Below are positions 14,871 to 23,843 of a DNA stretch of 45,870 nt, piece by piece. The DNA lies in NCBI GenBank assembly GCA_017409205.1, contig JAFQTF010000026.1:65275-111144 (forward strand), written 5' to 3'. Within the stretch, counting starts at the first letter, position 1. Every line of letters starts with the position of its first letter. The notes beneath the pieces were generated by a model that saw only the letters and a program-made list of their open reading frames with translations, was not told the origin of the DNA and made no database searches. Made by a program: the position numbers and the translations under genes. The stretch is from Oscillospiraceae bacterium. GTDB lineage: Bacteria > Bacillota > Clostridia > Oscillospirales > Oscillospiraceae.

Positions 14871-16298
14871 TCATAGTACCGCAGAGGGCAGCCGGACAGT
14901 CACCAGAGTGCCGCCGCCTTCTGCATTCTCCAGCGTCAGGGTGCCGCCGTGCATTTCCACGATCTCATCGCAGACCGCAAGGCCAATGCCGGTGCCCCGG
15001 GCTTTGGAGCTGCCTTTGTAGAATTTCTTTTTTACCAGAGGAATCTCATCCTCCGGGATGCCGGGACCGTAGTCCCGGATACGGACAACCACCTCGTCAT
15101 GCTCATAGGACATGGAGGCTTCGATCCGCCTGCCATCTCCGCCATGCTTACGGGCATTGTCCAGAATATTCAGGAATACCTGACGAAGCCGCTTGGGATC
15201 GCAAGAAATTTCGGGAATATCCTCATCGTTTTCCATATAGTGCAGCTGGATGCCGTCCTGCTTCACACGGCTGCCGTACATATACACCGTATCCTCAAAT
15301 TCGCTGCGGATATCGGTCATTTCCACCGCAAGGGTCATGCGGCCGTCCTGCATCCGGGTGAAATCCAGCAGCTCCATGACCATTTCCGTCAGCCGTTTGG
15401 CCTCACTGGAAATGATCTTCATACCCTGCCGGGTATCCGCATCCATATTTTCATCTGCCAGCAGCGTCTCGCTCCAGCCATTGATGACTGTCAGGGGCGT
15501 TCTCAGCTCATGGGAAAGCTGGGAAATAAACTCCGCCTGCATCTTTTCATTCTGAGCGATCTTGCTGGACATTTCATTGATGGTCTGGGCCAGTTCACCG
15601 ATCTCGTCCTGATAGCGGGTCTGGATCTGAACGCCGTAGCTGCCGCTGGCAATGCGCTTGGCCTTCTCAATGATCTCTGCCACCGGCACCATGATGGAAC
15701 GGATATAGTAGCGCGAGCTGAGGAAAACCACCAGCAGCACCATCATCAGCACCATGAAGCAGATCAGCGCCACCAGAACGATCTGCTGGTCTGCCAGGCG
15801 CATGGAGGTCACATAGCGCAGAACACCGATGACTTCACCGTTGCTATAGATCATCGGGCTGGAAACTGCCATGATCCGCTCACCGGTGGAGGGATCCTTG
15901 CCCACAAAGGGAATGGCGCCGCGCTTGCTGACTGCCTCCTGGATCTCCGGTGTGGCAGGCGCCTGACCTGCCCAGGGGCCATAGGAGGATGCCACCAGAT
16001 CTCCCTGATTGTTGATAAACTGCAGTTCCAGGATATTCCGGTCCTCAAAAGTCTGGGCATAGGTGATGCAGGACTGATAGAATGCATTATAATTCTGGTC
16101 CAGATAATTGGCAAAAAACTGCGTCGTGGTTTCCGCCCGGTCCTCCATATCCGACTGCATATTGGAATAGTAGTAGGCTGCGAAGGATGCCGTAACCGCC
16201 ATGACGCACACCAGACCCAGAGAAAATACCACGCCTGCCGTATTGATCAGCCAGCGCTTGCGAAGGCCTCCGGGTCTGAGAAGAGATTTGATCCTCAT
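14871..16298 (-). CDS. Membrane sensor histidine kinase with HAMP domain
   Basis: 475 residues. Membrane helices at about 18-42 and 170-194 flank an extracytoplasmic sensor region; HAMP about 195-248; HisKA with SHELRTP (phosphoacceptor H263); HATPase_c with LDNARKH (N box), DYGPGI (G1) and GTGIGLAV (G2). It should autophosphorylate and pass the phosphate to the response regulator encoded just upstream. The signal is unknown; the sensor region has a single-Cache-like feel (QFINNQGDLVASS, IMAVSSPMIYSNGEVIGVLRYV), which is inference. Weak Shine-Dalgarno, so probably coupled to the regulator gene 6 bp away. Confidence 0.93.
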   Translation of the reverse strand: MRIKSLLRPGGLRKRWLINTAGVVFSLGLVCVMAVTASFAAYYYSNMQSDMEDRAETTTQFFANYLDQNYNAFYQSCITYAQTFEDRNILELQFINNQGDLVASSYGPWAGQAPATPEIQEAVSKRGAIPFVGKDPSTGERIMAVSSPMIYSNGEVIGVLRYVTSMRLADQQIVLVALICFMVLMMVLLVVFLSSRYYIRSIMVPVAEIIEKAKRIASGSYGVQIQTRYQDEIGELAQTINEMSSKIAQNEKMQAEFISQLSHELRTPLTVINGWSETLLADENMDADTRQGMKIISSEAKRLTEMVMELLDFTRMQDGRMTLAVEMTDIRSEFEDTVYMYGSRVKQDGIQLHYMENDEDIPEISCDPKRLRQVFLNILDNARKHGGDGRRIEASMSYEHDEVVVRIRDYGPGIPEDEIPLVKKKFYKGSSKARGTGIGLAVCDEIVEMHGGTLTLENAEGGGTLVTVRLPSAVL

Positions 16299-16304
16299 GG
16301 TCTC

Positions 16305-16994
16305 TTATGCGCCCCACTTGTAGCCAAAGCCCCAGACCGTGGTGATATAGGTGGGGTTGGCAGTATCATCTTCGATCTTAATGCGAAGACGGCGGATATT
16401 CACATCCACGATCTTCAGTTCGCCCTCATAATCGCGGCCCCAGACTGCAGAGAGGATATCCTCCCGGGAAAGGGCCCGGCCGGGATTCTGCATGAACAGC
16501 TTCAGAATGGCGTACTCCACCTGGGTCAGACGGATCCGGTTGCCGGACTTTTCCAGCGTATGGTTCCGGGTATTCATGACAAAGGGGCCCTGGGTCAGAA
16601 GCTCGGAATTGGCTCCGGCATCGCCGCCGATCCGGCGGTACAGGGCGTCAATACGGGCGGTCAGTTCTGCCGGGGAGAAGGGCTTGGTAACATAGTCGTC
16701 AGCACCGGTCATCAGGCCGGTGACCTTGTCCATCTCCTGGCTGCGGGCAGTGAGCATAATAATACCCATCTGCTTATTGGTGGCACGGATCCGGCGGCAG
16801 ACCTCAAATCCATCCATATCGCCGGGCACCATGATATCCAGAATGGCAACGCCGATGTCGGGATTCTCCGCGATCCGGTCCAGCGCCTCCTGGCCGTCAC
16901 CGGCCTCAATGGCATCAAAGCCGGCACGCTTCAGGTTGATGACCACAAAGCTGCGGATATTTACTTCATCTTCCATAATAAGCACTTTTTTCAT
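16305..16994 (-). CDS. OmpR/PhoB-type response regulator
   Basis: 229 residues. Receiver domain with acidic pair ED (8-9), phosphoacceptor D53 (ILDIMVPG), and the conserved K in YVTKPFSPAEL. C-terminal winged helix with LTQVEYAILKLFMQNPGRALSREDIL and VDVNIRRLRIKIE. It should be phosphorylated by the adjacent histidine kinase and control transcription. The start at 16994 (MKKVLIMEDE) has AAGGGGT upstream; the longer frame overlaps the lipoprotein gene and lacks such a site. Confidence 0.95.
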   Translation of the reverse strand: MKKVLIMEDEVNIRSFVVINLKRAGFDAIEAGDGQEALDRIAENPDIGVAILDIMVPGDMDGFEVCRRIRATNKQMGIIMLTARSQEMDKVTGLMTGADDYVTKPFSPAELTARIDALYRRIGGDAGANSELLTQGPFVMNTRNHTLEKSGNRIRLTQVEYAILKLFMQNPGRALSREDILSAVWGRDYEGELKIVDVNIRRLRIKIEDDTANPTYITTVWGFGYKWGA

Positions 16995-17005
16995 ATTGTT
17001 ACCCC

Positions 17006-18328
17006 TTACATCTCTCCGGATTTCCATTCCTGATGGATCAGGTGGAAACTGTTCTTCAGATAGTTTTCATCAATACCGTATTTCGACATATCCGCCTCCA
17101 GCCGGGCTGCAAAAATAACATCCGGGCTGCTCTGCAGAATGAACCGCACATCATCCGTGGCCTGAGTCTCCCGGTTGCTGCCCGACAGGGCATAAATGGT
17201 AAACACCGGGGTGGCCTCTTCAAACTGGTTATCCCACATATAAAACGCATAGGTGCTACCCACCTTGCTGACGGTGAGCCGGTCAGTCCATGCGCTGTCC
17301 AGTTCCAGATACCAACCATCCGCATAATTGTGGAAGGAATAAAGCTTGTCGGTCTGTTTTCCGGCGCTGTCCACAGAATACCAGCGGATCAGGTACTGCT
17401 CATCTGCATTCCACAGGGCAGACAGCGGCTGGACAGGGATCAGGCTGGGAATCTCCATAATACCATCCTCGTCCGTGTCGTCCGGATATACATAGTAGTT
17501 TCCAAGCGCAGGAACCGTTTCGTGCGCAGCATCCCGCACATAGATCTTCATAAGCCGGTCATCATTCAGGATCATAATGTCCGTTCGGATGGAGCTTTCC
17601 TCTGTGGAGGAGGAAACACAGACAGCCGGTGTTCCGCACTGCAGCTTTCCCGCGGCGACCCGCTTGACACTGTTGGCGGGACGGGACAGCTCCACCTCCA
17701 GACTGCGGACCATGGATTTGTTCCGGTAGCGGTACAGCACCGCCACTGCATTGGCCAGATCCGATTCTCCCCGCTGGATCAAAAGCAGTTCCTTTTGTGT
17801 GCTTCCGCCCAGGTCCAGCGTCAGCAGCTTGGAATAGCCGGCGTTCACCAGCCGTTCCGCCCGTCCGCTGGAAAAGGAATACACGCAGACGCTTCCCATC
17901 AGCTGATCGCTGACCTGACGGCCAACCACCAGCTCCAGACCGGGCTTTCCGTCGATCTCCTCATACTGCACCAGATCAAAGGCGGAACCATCGCTGCTGA
18001 TGACTTCGGAGATCACCACATCGCCATCCTCCAGCTGGCTGAACAGAAGGATCTGCAGAGGGTTGTCGGAATTGCCTCTGGCAAACACCAGATATTCCTC
18101 CGTCCCGTTGCCATCCAGATCGGCCATCTGCACCGCCTGCTGGTTTTCACCTGTCAGGGGCGCTGCATATTCCAGACCTGCCATGGCTATATCAATGGCA
18201 GACTGCAGCTTGTTGTATTCCTCCGACCGTTTCGGAGGGCTGTAAAGCTCTTCGATGGTGCGGGCACAGCCGCTCAAGAGCAATGCCGACAGCAGAAAAA
18301 CCAACAGCACTGAAACTCTCTTTTTCAC
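17006..18328 (-). CDS. Lipoprotein with VCBS/FG-GAP-like loops
   Basis: 440 residues from a GTG start. Signal peptide MKKRVSVLLVFLLSALLL then lipobox LSGC (Cys 21), so it is anchored outside the membrane. The mature part is beta-rich and carries acidic loops ADLDGNGTEEYLVF and DDTDEDGIMEIP, like the Ca-binding loops of FG-GAP/VCBS repeats. GTG at 18328 is chosen because AAAGGAG lies 9 bp upstream; the upstream TTG overlaps that site. First gene of the operon, 11 bp before the response regulator, so it may be an accessory sensor for the two-component system (inference). I do not recognise a named family. Confidence 0.8.
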   Translation of the reverse strand: MKKRVSVLLVFLLSALLLSGCARTIEELYSPPKRSEEYNKLQSAIDIAMAGLEYAAPLTGENQQAVQMADLDGNGTEEYLVFARGNSDNPLQILLFSQLEDGDVVISEVISSDGSAFDLVQYEEIDGKPGLELVVGRQVSDQLMGSVCVYSFSSGRAERLVNAGYSKLLTLDLGGSTQKELLLIQRGESDLANAVAVLYRYRNKSMVRSLEVELSRPANSVKRVAAGKLQCGTPAVCVSSSTEESSIRTDIMILNDDRLMKIYVRDAAHETVPALGNYYVYPDDTDEDGIMEIPSLIPVQPLSALWNADEQYLIRWYSVDSAGKQTDKLYSFHNYADGWYLELDSAWTDRLTVSKVGSTYAFYMWDNQFEEATPVFTIYALSGSNRETQATDDVRFILQSSPDVIFAARLEADMSKYGIDENYLKNSFHLIHQEWKSGEM

Positions 18329-18352
18329 GGCATCAACTCCTTTCAATCGAAT

Positions 18353-18361
18353 AGTATATCA
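18353..18361 (-). promoter_or_regulatory. Extended -10 promoter of the lipoprotein-TCS-recA operon
   Basis: Minus strand TGATATACT, 25 bp before the GTG at 18328. The -35 (TTCCTT at 18376-18381) is weak. No terminator was seen after dnaE, so read-through from the murB promoter is also possible. Confidence 0.55.
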
Positions 18362-18382
18362 CAAAATATTACAAAAAGGAAG

Positions 18383-21300
18383 CTATTTTATGACAACATT
18401 TCCTTCTCCCAGAACATTTTTCAGTTCCCGGATCATGCTGTCCATCAATGCGGTACGGGTACCCCGGCGAAGCCCGGTATCAGCAAAATAGAGCACTGCC
18501 GTACTGTCTCCGGGGAACATATTCAGAATGGCACGGACCTTGGGATACAGCGTTTCATCCTCCGTTGGCAGCCGAAGATACAGCTTGCCGGTACGGGGCT
18601 TCTGCTGACGGGATTCGGGCTGCATCTGCAGTTCCGGCTGGCCATTCTCAAAATCCGACATAGGCCGTGCCCGGTTCACCACGATCTGGGGCTCCTTGTC
18701 ATCCCGCAATGACAGCCGTCCGGTGACGACCACAGGTGCATTCTCCCGCAGATATCCGCCATACTGGGTCAGAACATTGGAAAAAGCCAGCATTTCGATG
18801 GATGCGGTGTCATCCTCCACGGTGACATAGGCCATGACGGAATTGTTCCGGGTGGTCTTCATTTTCAACGTCTGAACAATGCCGGCTACGCTGACGATCT
18901 GATCGTCCTCGTATGCTGCATCCTCTGCCATCAGATTGCCGATGGGCACCACATGGGTGTTTTTCAGCAGGGCACGGTAATCATCCATCGGGTGACCGGA
19001 GATGTAAATGCCGGTGGTTTCCTTTTCCATGGCCATCAGTTCGGCGCGGTCCCGCTCGGGCAGCTTGGGGATCGGGATCCGGGCTGCGGTATCCTCATCC
19101 TCCAGCATGGCAAAAAGCCCCAGCTGTCCTTCCAGATTTTTCTTTCTGGTGGATGCAATGCTGTCCATCATGGGATCATACACCGCCAGCAGTTCGCTGC
19201 GGTGATGGCCGAAGCAGTCCATGGCGCCGCATTTTATGAAGTTTTCCACGGCACGCTTGTTGAGCTCCCCTTCTCCCATCCGTTCGATGAAGTCCTCCAG
19301 AGATCTGAAGGGCCCTTCCTCCTTGCGGCGGGACACCATGGCACGGATCAGGCCACGGCCCACATTTTTCACCGCGCCAAGGCCAAACCGGATAGCATCC
19401 CCTTCCACTGTAAAGTGGTCGCAGGAATGGTTGATATCCGGAGGCAGGACTGCAATGCCCATTTCCTTACATTCGGCAATATATCCCGCCACCTTCACCG
19501 CGGAATCCAGCACCGAGGTCATCAGCGCCGCCATATACTGCCGGGGATAGTGGCACTTCAGATAGGCCGTCTGATAGGCAACCACTGCATAGCACACAGC
19601 ATGGGCCTTGTTGAAAGCATAGTTGGCAAAGTCCACGATCTCGTCATAAATGGACTGGGCCACTGCCTCGGAAACACCATGGCCAATACAGCCGGAAATA
19701 TTCTGGGCAGGGTCGCCATAGACGAAGACCTTCCGCTCTGCCTCAATGATCTTCATTTTCTTCTTGGATATGGCCCGGCGGATATTGTCCGCCTGGCCCA
19801 TGGTATAGCCGCCCAGAGAGCGGAAGATCTCAATGACCTGCTCCTGATAGACGATACAGCCATAAGTGACCTTCAGGATGGGTTCCAGCAAGGGGGTCTT
19901 GTAGGTCACCTTCCGGTGGTCCAGCTTGTTGGCAATGAAGGTAGGAATGGAATCCATGGGGCCCGGCCGGTACAGGGCTACGATAGCGGTGATATCTTCA
20001 ATGGAGCCAGCCTTCATATTGACGCAGACGCCGGTCATGCCGGTGGATTCCAGCTGGAATACGCCTTGGGTCTTGCCCTCCGCCAGCATTTTGAAGGTCT
20101 CCGGGTCATCATCGGGGATATCATCCATCCGGAAGGAAGGATCCAATGTCTGGATCTGCTGCTCTGCATCCTTGATGACCGTCAGGTTCCGCAGACCCAG
20201 GAAGTCCATTTTCAGCAGGCCCAGCTCCTCAATGGTGGTCATGGTATACTGTGTGACCACGGTATCATCGTTCCGGGACAGCGGCACATAGGTATAGACA
20301 GGGTCGGCGGTAATGACCACACCGGCGGCATGGGTGGAGGAATTTCTGGGCATACCCTCCAGGCTCCGGGCAGTATCGATCAGCAGCTTCACCCGCTCGT
20401 CGCCATCGTACATTTCCTTCAGCCGGGGACTGGTCCTCAGTGCTTCGTCCAGGGTGATGTGGGGCGTGCCGGGCACCAGCTTCGCCACCACGTCCGTTTC
20501 CGCATAGGTAAAATTCAAAGCGCGGCCCACATCCCGGATGGCACCCCGGGCGGCCATGGTGCCGAAGGTGGCGATCTGGGCCACATGATCGGCGCCATAC
20601 TTGCGCATAACGTACTCGATGACCTCGCCCCGGCGCTCCTGGCAGAAATCCGTATCGAAGTCCGGCATACTGACGCGTTCAGGATTCAGGAACCGTTCGA
20701 AGATCAGAGCATACTTCATGGGGTCCACTTCCGTGATGTGCATGCAGTAGGCCACAATGGATGCGGCGCCGGAACCACGGCCGGGACCAACAGGGATCCC
20801 CTGCTCCTTGGCATAGCGGATAAAATCCCATACGATAAGATAGTAATTTACATATCCCATCCGGCTGATGACACCGATCTCATACTCCAGCCGGTCAAGG
20901 TATTCCTTCGGCGGATTCGTATACCGCTCCCGGAAGCCCTTCATACACAGCTCCCGGAAATACGCTTCATTGGTATAGCCCTCCGGCACCGGGAAAGAAG
21001 GCAGATGGTATTCATGGAAGGTAAATTCCAGATTGCAGCGGTCTGCGATCTTCACCGTATTTTCAAAGGCTTCGTCACAATTGGGAAACAGACTGCGAAG
21101 CTCTTCCTCGCTTTTCAGATAAAATTCTTCGGTTTCAAACTTCATCCGGTTTTCATCGTCCACAGTCTTGCCGGTCTGGATGCACATAAGCACATCCTGC
21201 ATGGCTGCATCCTCTTTGCGCAGATAGTGGGCATCGTTGGTGACGATCATAGGCAGGCCGGTCTCCCGTGCCAGCCGCATGACACCCTGATTCACCGGCC

Positions 21301-21847
21301 GCTGGGCCTCGATACCGTGATCCTGCAATTCCAGATAGAAGTTCTCCTCCCCGAAAATTTCGGAGAGCTTCCGGGCATATTCCTTTGCGGAGGCATAGTC
21401 CTCCTCCATGAGATACTGGGGAACGGCACCGGCCAGACAGGCTGAGGTGGCGATCAGTCCCTCATGATACTGCCGCAGCAGATTCAGGTCCACTCTGGGT
21501 TTGCCGTAAAAGCCGTTCACAAAGGCCTCCGACACCATTCGGCAGAGGTTTTCATAACCCTGGCGGTTTTTACACAGCAGAACCAGATGGTAGGGGTCGT
21601 TGTCGATGCCGTGGACACGGTCCGACATATTCCGCCGGGCCACATAGACCTCGCAGCCGATAATGGGTTTGATACCAGCTGCCTTGGCGGCTTTGTAAAA
21701 ATCGATACAGCCATACATAACGCCATGGTCGGTGATGGCAATGGCTGACTGCCCCAGCTCCTTCACCCGGTCCATCATGCCGTCAATGCGGCAGGCGCCG
21801 TCCAGAAGGCTGTACTCGCTGTGGACATGCAGATGAACAAAACTCAT
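18383..21847 (-). CDS. dnaE: DNA polymerase III subunit alpha
   Basis: 1154 residues. N-terminal PHP domain (HLHVHSEYSLLDG, 5-17; ITDHG; TNDAHYL), palm with GPGRGSGAAS (354-363) and the catalytic aspartate motif PDFDTDF (395-401), fingers and tau-binding regions, helix-hairpin-helix near 870, and a C-terminal OB fold (about 970-1060). Replicative C-family polymerase of the DnaE type, not PolC (no inserted exonuclease). Starts at 21847, overlapping the whiA stop by 4 bp. Last gene of murB-whiA-dnaE. Confidence 0.97.
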   Translation of the reverse strand: MSFVHLHVHSEYSLLDGACRIDGMMDRVKELGQSAIAITDHGVMYGCIDFYKAAKAAGIKPIIGCEVYVARRNMSDRVHGIDNDPYHLVLLCKNRQGYENLCRMVSEAFVNGFYGKPRVDLNLLRQYHEGLIATSACLAGAVPQYLMEEDYASAKEYARKLSEIFGEENFYLELQDHGIEAQRPVNQGVMRLARETGLPMIVTNDAHYLRKEDAAMQDVLMCIQTGKTVDDENRMKFETEEFYLKSEEELRSLFPNCDEAFENTVKIADRCNLEFTFHEYHLPSFPVPEGYTNEAYFRELCMKGFRERYTNPPKEYLDRLEYEIGVISRMGYVNYYLIVWDFIRYAKEQGIPVGPGRGSGAASIVAYCMHITEVDPMKYALIFERFLNPERVSMPDFDTDFCQERRGEVIEYVMRKYGADHVAQIATFGTMAARGAIRDVGRALNFTYAETDVVAKLVPGTPHITLDEALRTSPRLKEMYDGDERVKLLIDTARSLEGMPRNSSTHAAGVVITADPVYTYVPLSRNDDTVVTQYTMTTIEELGLLKMDFLGLRNLTVIKDAEQQIQTLDPSFRMDDIPDDDPETFKMLAEGKTQGVFQLESTGMTGVCVNMKAGSIEDITAIVALYRPGPMDSIPTFIANKLDHRKVTYKTPLLEPILKVTYGCIVYQEQVIEIFRSLGGYTMGQADNIRRAISKKKMKIIEAERKVFVYGDPAQNISGCIGHGVSEAVAQSIYDEIVDFANYAFNKAHAVCYAVVAYQTAYLKCHYPRQYMAALMTSVLDSAVKVAGYIAECKEMGIAVLPPDINHSCDHFTVEGDAIRFGLGAVKNVGRGLIRAMVSRRKEEGPFRSLEDFIERMGEGELNKRAVENFIKCGAMDCFGHHRSELLAVYDPMMDSIASTRKKNLEGQLGLFAMLEDEDTAARIPIPKLPERDRAELMAMEKETTGIYISGHPMDDYRALLKNTHVVPIGNLMAEDAAYEDDQIVSVAGIVQTLKMKTTRNNSVMAYVTVEDDTASIEMLAFSNVLTQYGGYLRENAPVVVTGRLSLRDDKEPQIVVNRARPMSDFENGQPELQMQPESRQQKPRTGKLYLRLPTEDETLYPKVRAILNMFPGDSTAVLYFADTGLRRGTRTALMDSMIRELKNVLGEGNVVIK

Positions 21848-22758
21848 TTTGCCGCCTCCTTTGCCATCTGAACCAGTTTTTTCATACGGTTGTTCATGGC
21901 AGGCTTGGTAATGGCAGGATCCATCATGGCAGCCAGTTCGGAAAGAGAGGCCGCGGGGTTCTTCTCCCTGGCATCCGCTGCCTGCTTCAGCTTGGCTGGC
22001 AGGGTCTCCAGCAGTCCCTTTTCCTGCAGAATCCGGATGGCCGACAGCTGCTCCTGAGCCGCCTCCACCACTTTGGAAATATTGGCATCATCGCAGTTAC
22101 AGCGGCGGTTGACTTTATTATTCAGTTCCTTTTCCAGCCGTGCTTCCAGGATGCCCATGGAGGCGACAGGGGCCCCCAGATAGGTGAGAAAGTCTGCAAT
22201 CTGGTCGCTCTGCTTCAGATACAGTACCTGCCCCCCGCCCCGGGCCGCCGTCTTGGGATAAAAGCCGAGTACATCCTGCATCAGAACATTGCACTCCCGG
22301 GAAACGGCAAAGTGCGTGGTCGCCAGTTCCAGATGGTAGCCTTTGCCGGGATCAGTGACGCTGCCGCCGGCCAGGAATGCGCCCCGGAGGAAAGCGCCCT
22401 TACAGCAGTCGTCCTCCACCACAGGCAGATTGATGTGCAGCGACAGGGTATCCTCAGAAGAAAAGCCGAAGGCTTCCATGATCTCCCCGATCTTTATCGG
22501 ATCCGTGATCTGGAACACCAGCTTTCCGGGGGCAGCCAGACTGGGGAAGCAGTCAAAGGTCAGATCAAAGGCTTTTTTAAACAGTTTCGGCAGAATATAA
22601 GCAAAATCCCGGCTTTCGGTGATGATCTTTATGCTGTCAGAAGAAAAACTGTTGCAGAACAGCAGGATTCCAAAACACTGGGCCAGAGCGCAGCAGTGAT
22701 TCTGAGGGATCCCGCGGCAGACTTCCGCCTTGGCGGCAGCAGAGAATGACAGAGCCAT
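21844..22758 (-). CDS. whiA: DNA-binding protein WhiA
   Basis: 304 residues. N-terminal LAGLIDADG-like fold without nuclease function (two halves, with LRGAFLAGGSVTDP around 123-137), and a C-terminal helix-turn-helix (SLSELAAMMDPAITKPAMNNRMKKL). WhiA binds DNA and affects division or sporulation genes in Gram-positives. ATG at 22758 has AAAGGAG upstream. WhiA is usually next to rapZ and yvcK; here it lies between murB and dnaE, and neither neighbour is in the window. Confidence 0.95.
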   Translation of the reverse strand: MALSFSAAAKAEVCRGIPQNHCCALAQCFGILLFCNSFSSDSIKIITESRDFAYILPKLFKKAFDLTFDCFPSLAAPGKLVFQITDPIKIGEIMEAFGFSSEDTLSLHINLPVVEDDCCKGAFLRGAFLAGGSVTDPGKGYHLELATTHFAVSRECNVLMQDVLGFYPKTAARGGGQVLYLKQSDQIADFLTYLGAPVASMGILEARLEKELNNKVNRRCNCDDANISKVVEAAQEQLSAIRILQEKGLLETLPAKLKQAADAREKNPAASLSELAAMMDPAITKPAMNNRMKKLVQMAKEAAK

Positions 22759-22812
22759 AGCTGGGGCTCCTTTCTGTATGTTTGAAATGGGGCACGCGAT
22801 GTACGCGGCAAA

Positions 22813-23724
22813 TCACCAGATACGCACTTCCGGCTCAATGCGGATGCCGGAGTGCTGGAAAACCTTATCGGACACCTGCTGCAGCAGGGCCTTCACATCC
22901 GCCGCAGTTGCACCGCCCATGTTCACGGCAAAACCGGCATGCTTGGTGGAAATGGCAGCGCCGCCCACCTGATATCCCTTCAGTCCTGCCTGATCGATCA
23001 GGGCTGCAGCAAAGCCTCCCACAGGCCGCTTAAAAGCGGAGCCGGCAGAGGGCAGCTCCAGAGGCTGAGAGGCAGCACGTTTGCCCTGCAGTTCCTTCAT
23101 CCGGGATTTGATCTCCTCCACGGGTTTCGGCGTCAGCCGGAAAACCGCACCGATCACAATGCCCGGTTCCTCTTCCAGACGGCTGTGACGATAGGAAAAG
23201 CCCATCTCCTCACAGCTCAGCCGGCGGATGTTGCCCTGATAGTCCATAACGTCCACAGATTCTATGATCTGACACAGTTCACCGCCATAGGCACCCGCGT
23301 TCATGTAGACGCCACCGCCCACCGTTCCGGGAATACCATGGGCAAACTCCATGCCGCCCAGACCCAGATTGGACGCAAAAACGGCTGCCCGTGTCATGGT
23401 CACGCCGGCCATCACACGGATACGGCCTTCCGCCAGCTGTTCCATGCCTCCCAGGCAATCCTTCAGACAGATCACCAGTCCCCGGATTCCCTCATCCGGG
23501 GCCAGCACGTTGGTTCCTGCGCCAAGAATAGCGAATTTCATGTCCAATAAAGCGGACATTTTCAATAGTCTGGCCAGCTCCTCCGGCGTTTTCGGGAACG
23601 CCATCACTTCGGCGTTTCCGCCGATGCGGAAGGAGGTGTGCTTCGCCATGGATTCGCCGAAACAAAGCTCAATTTCGCCGCAAAAATCAGAAATTTTCTG
23701 GTAAAAATCAGTTAATTCAGTCAT
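22813..23724 (-). CDS. murB: UDP-N-acetylenolpyruvoylglucosamine reductase
   Basis: 303 residues. FAD-binding region (HTSFRIGGNAEVMAFP; LGAGTNVLAPDEGIRG; GIPGTVGGGVYMNAGAYG) and C-terminal substrate domain with the catalytic serine region GSAFKRP and final glutamate in EPEVRIW. It reduces UDP-GlcNAc-enolpyruvate to UDP-MurNAc in peptidoglycan synthesis. Type II-like length. ATG 23724 follows GGAGG. The murB-whiA gap is 54 bp without a terminator. Confidence 0.96.
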   Translation of the reverse strand: MTELTDFYQKISDFCGEIELCFGESMAKHTSFRIGGNAEVMAFPKTPEELARLLKMSALLDMKFAILGAGTNVLAPDEGIRGLVICLKDCLGGMEQLAEGRIRVMAGVTMTRAAVFASNLGLGGMEFAHGIPGTVGGGVYMNAGAYGGELCQIIESVDVMDYQGNIRRLSCEEMGFSYRHSRLEEEPGIVIGAVFRLTPKPVEEIKSRMKELQGKRAASQPLELPSAGSAFKRPVGGFAAALIDQAGLKGYQVGGAAISTKHAGFAVNMGGATAADVKALLQQVSDKVFQHSGIRIEPEVRIW

Positions 23725-23739
23725 AAACGCCTCCGGGTG

Positions 23740-23758
23740 TATACTGGATTACAGTATA
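23740..23758. repeat. Inverted repeat over the murB -10 and start region
   Basis: TATACTG (23740-23746), 5-nt spacer, CAGTATA (23752-23758): a perfect 7-bp inverted repeat whose one arm is the -10 box and the other lies just past the expected start site. Candidate operator; alternatively chance from a duplicated TATACTG. Confidence 0.4.
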
Positions 23759-23781
23759 GCATATTCTTTTGCTTTTTGCAA
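23753..23781 (-). promoter_or_regulatory. SigA-type promoter of murB-whiA-dnaE
   Basis: Minus strand TTGCAA (23776-23781), 17-bp spacer, TATACT (23753-23758) with a TG extension (TGCTATACT). Confidence 0.8.
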
Positions 23782-23802
23782 TTATGACTGTATGAATTTT
23801 AC

Positions 23803-23838
23803 GTAAAAGAAGTCCCCGCCGGTGGTTCCGGCGGGGAA
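23803..23838 (-). terminator. Intrinsic terminator of the DUF6020-like gene
   Basis: Perfect 9-bp GC stem (23814-23822/23828-23836), 5-nt loop, then a T-rich tail with one C on the minus strand. Confidence 0.8.
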
Positions 23839-23843
23839 ACGAA

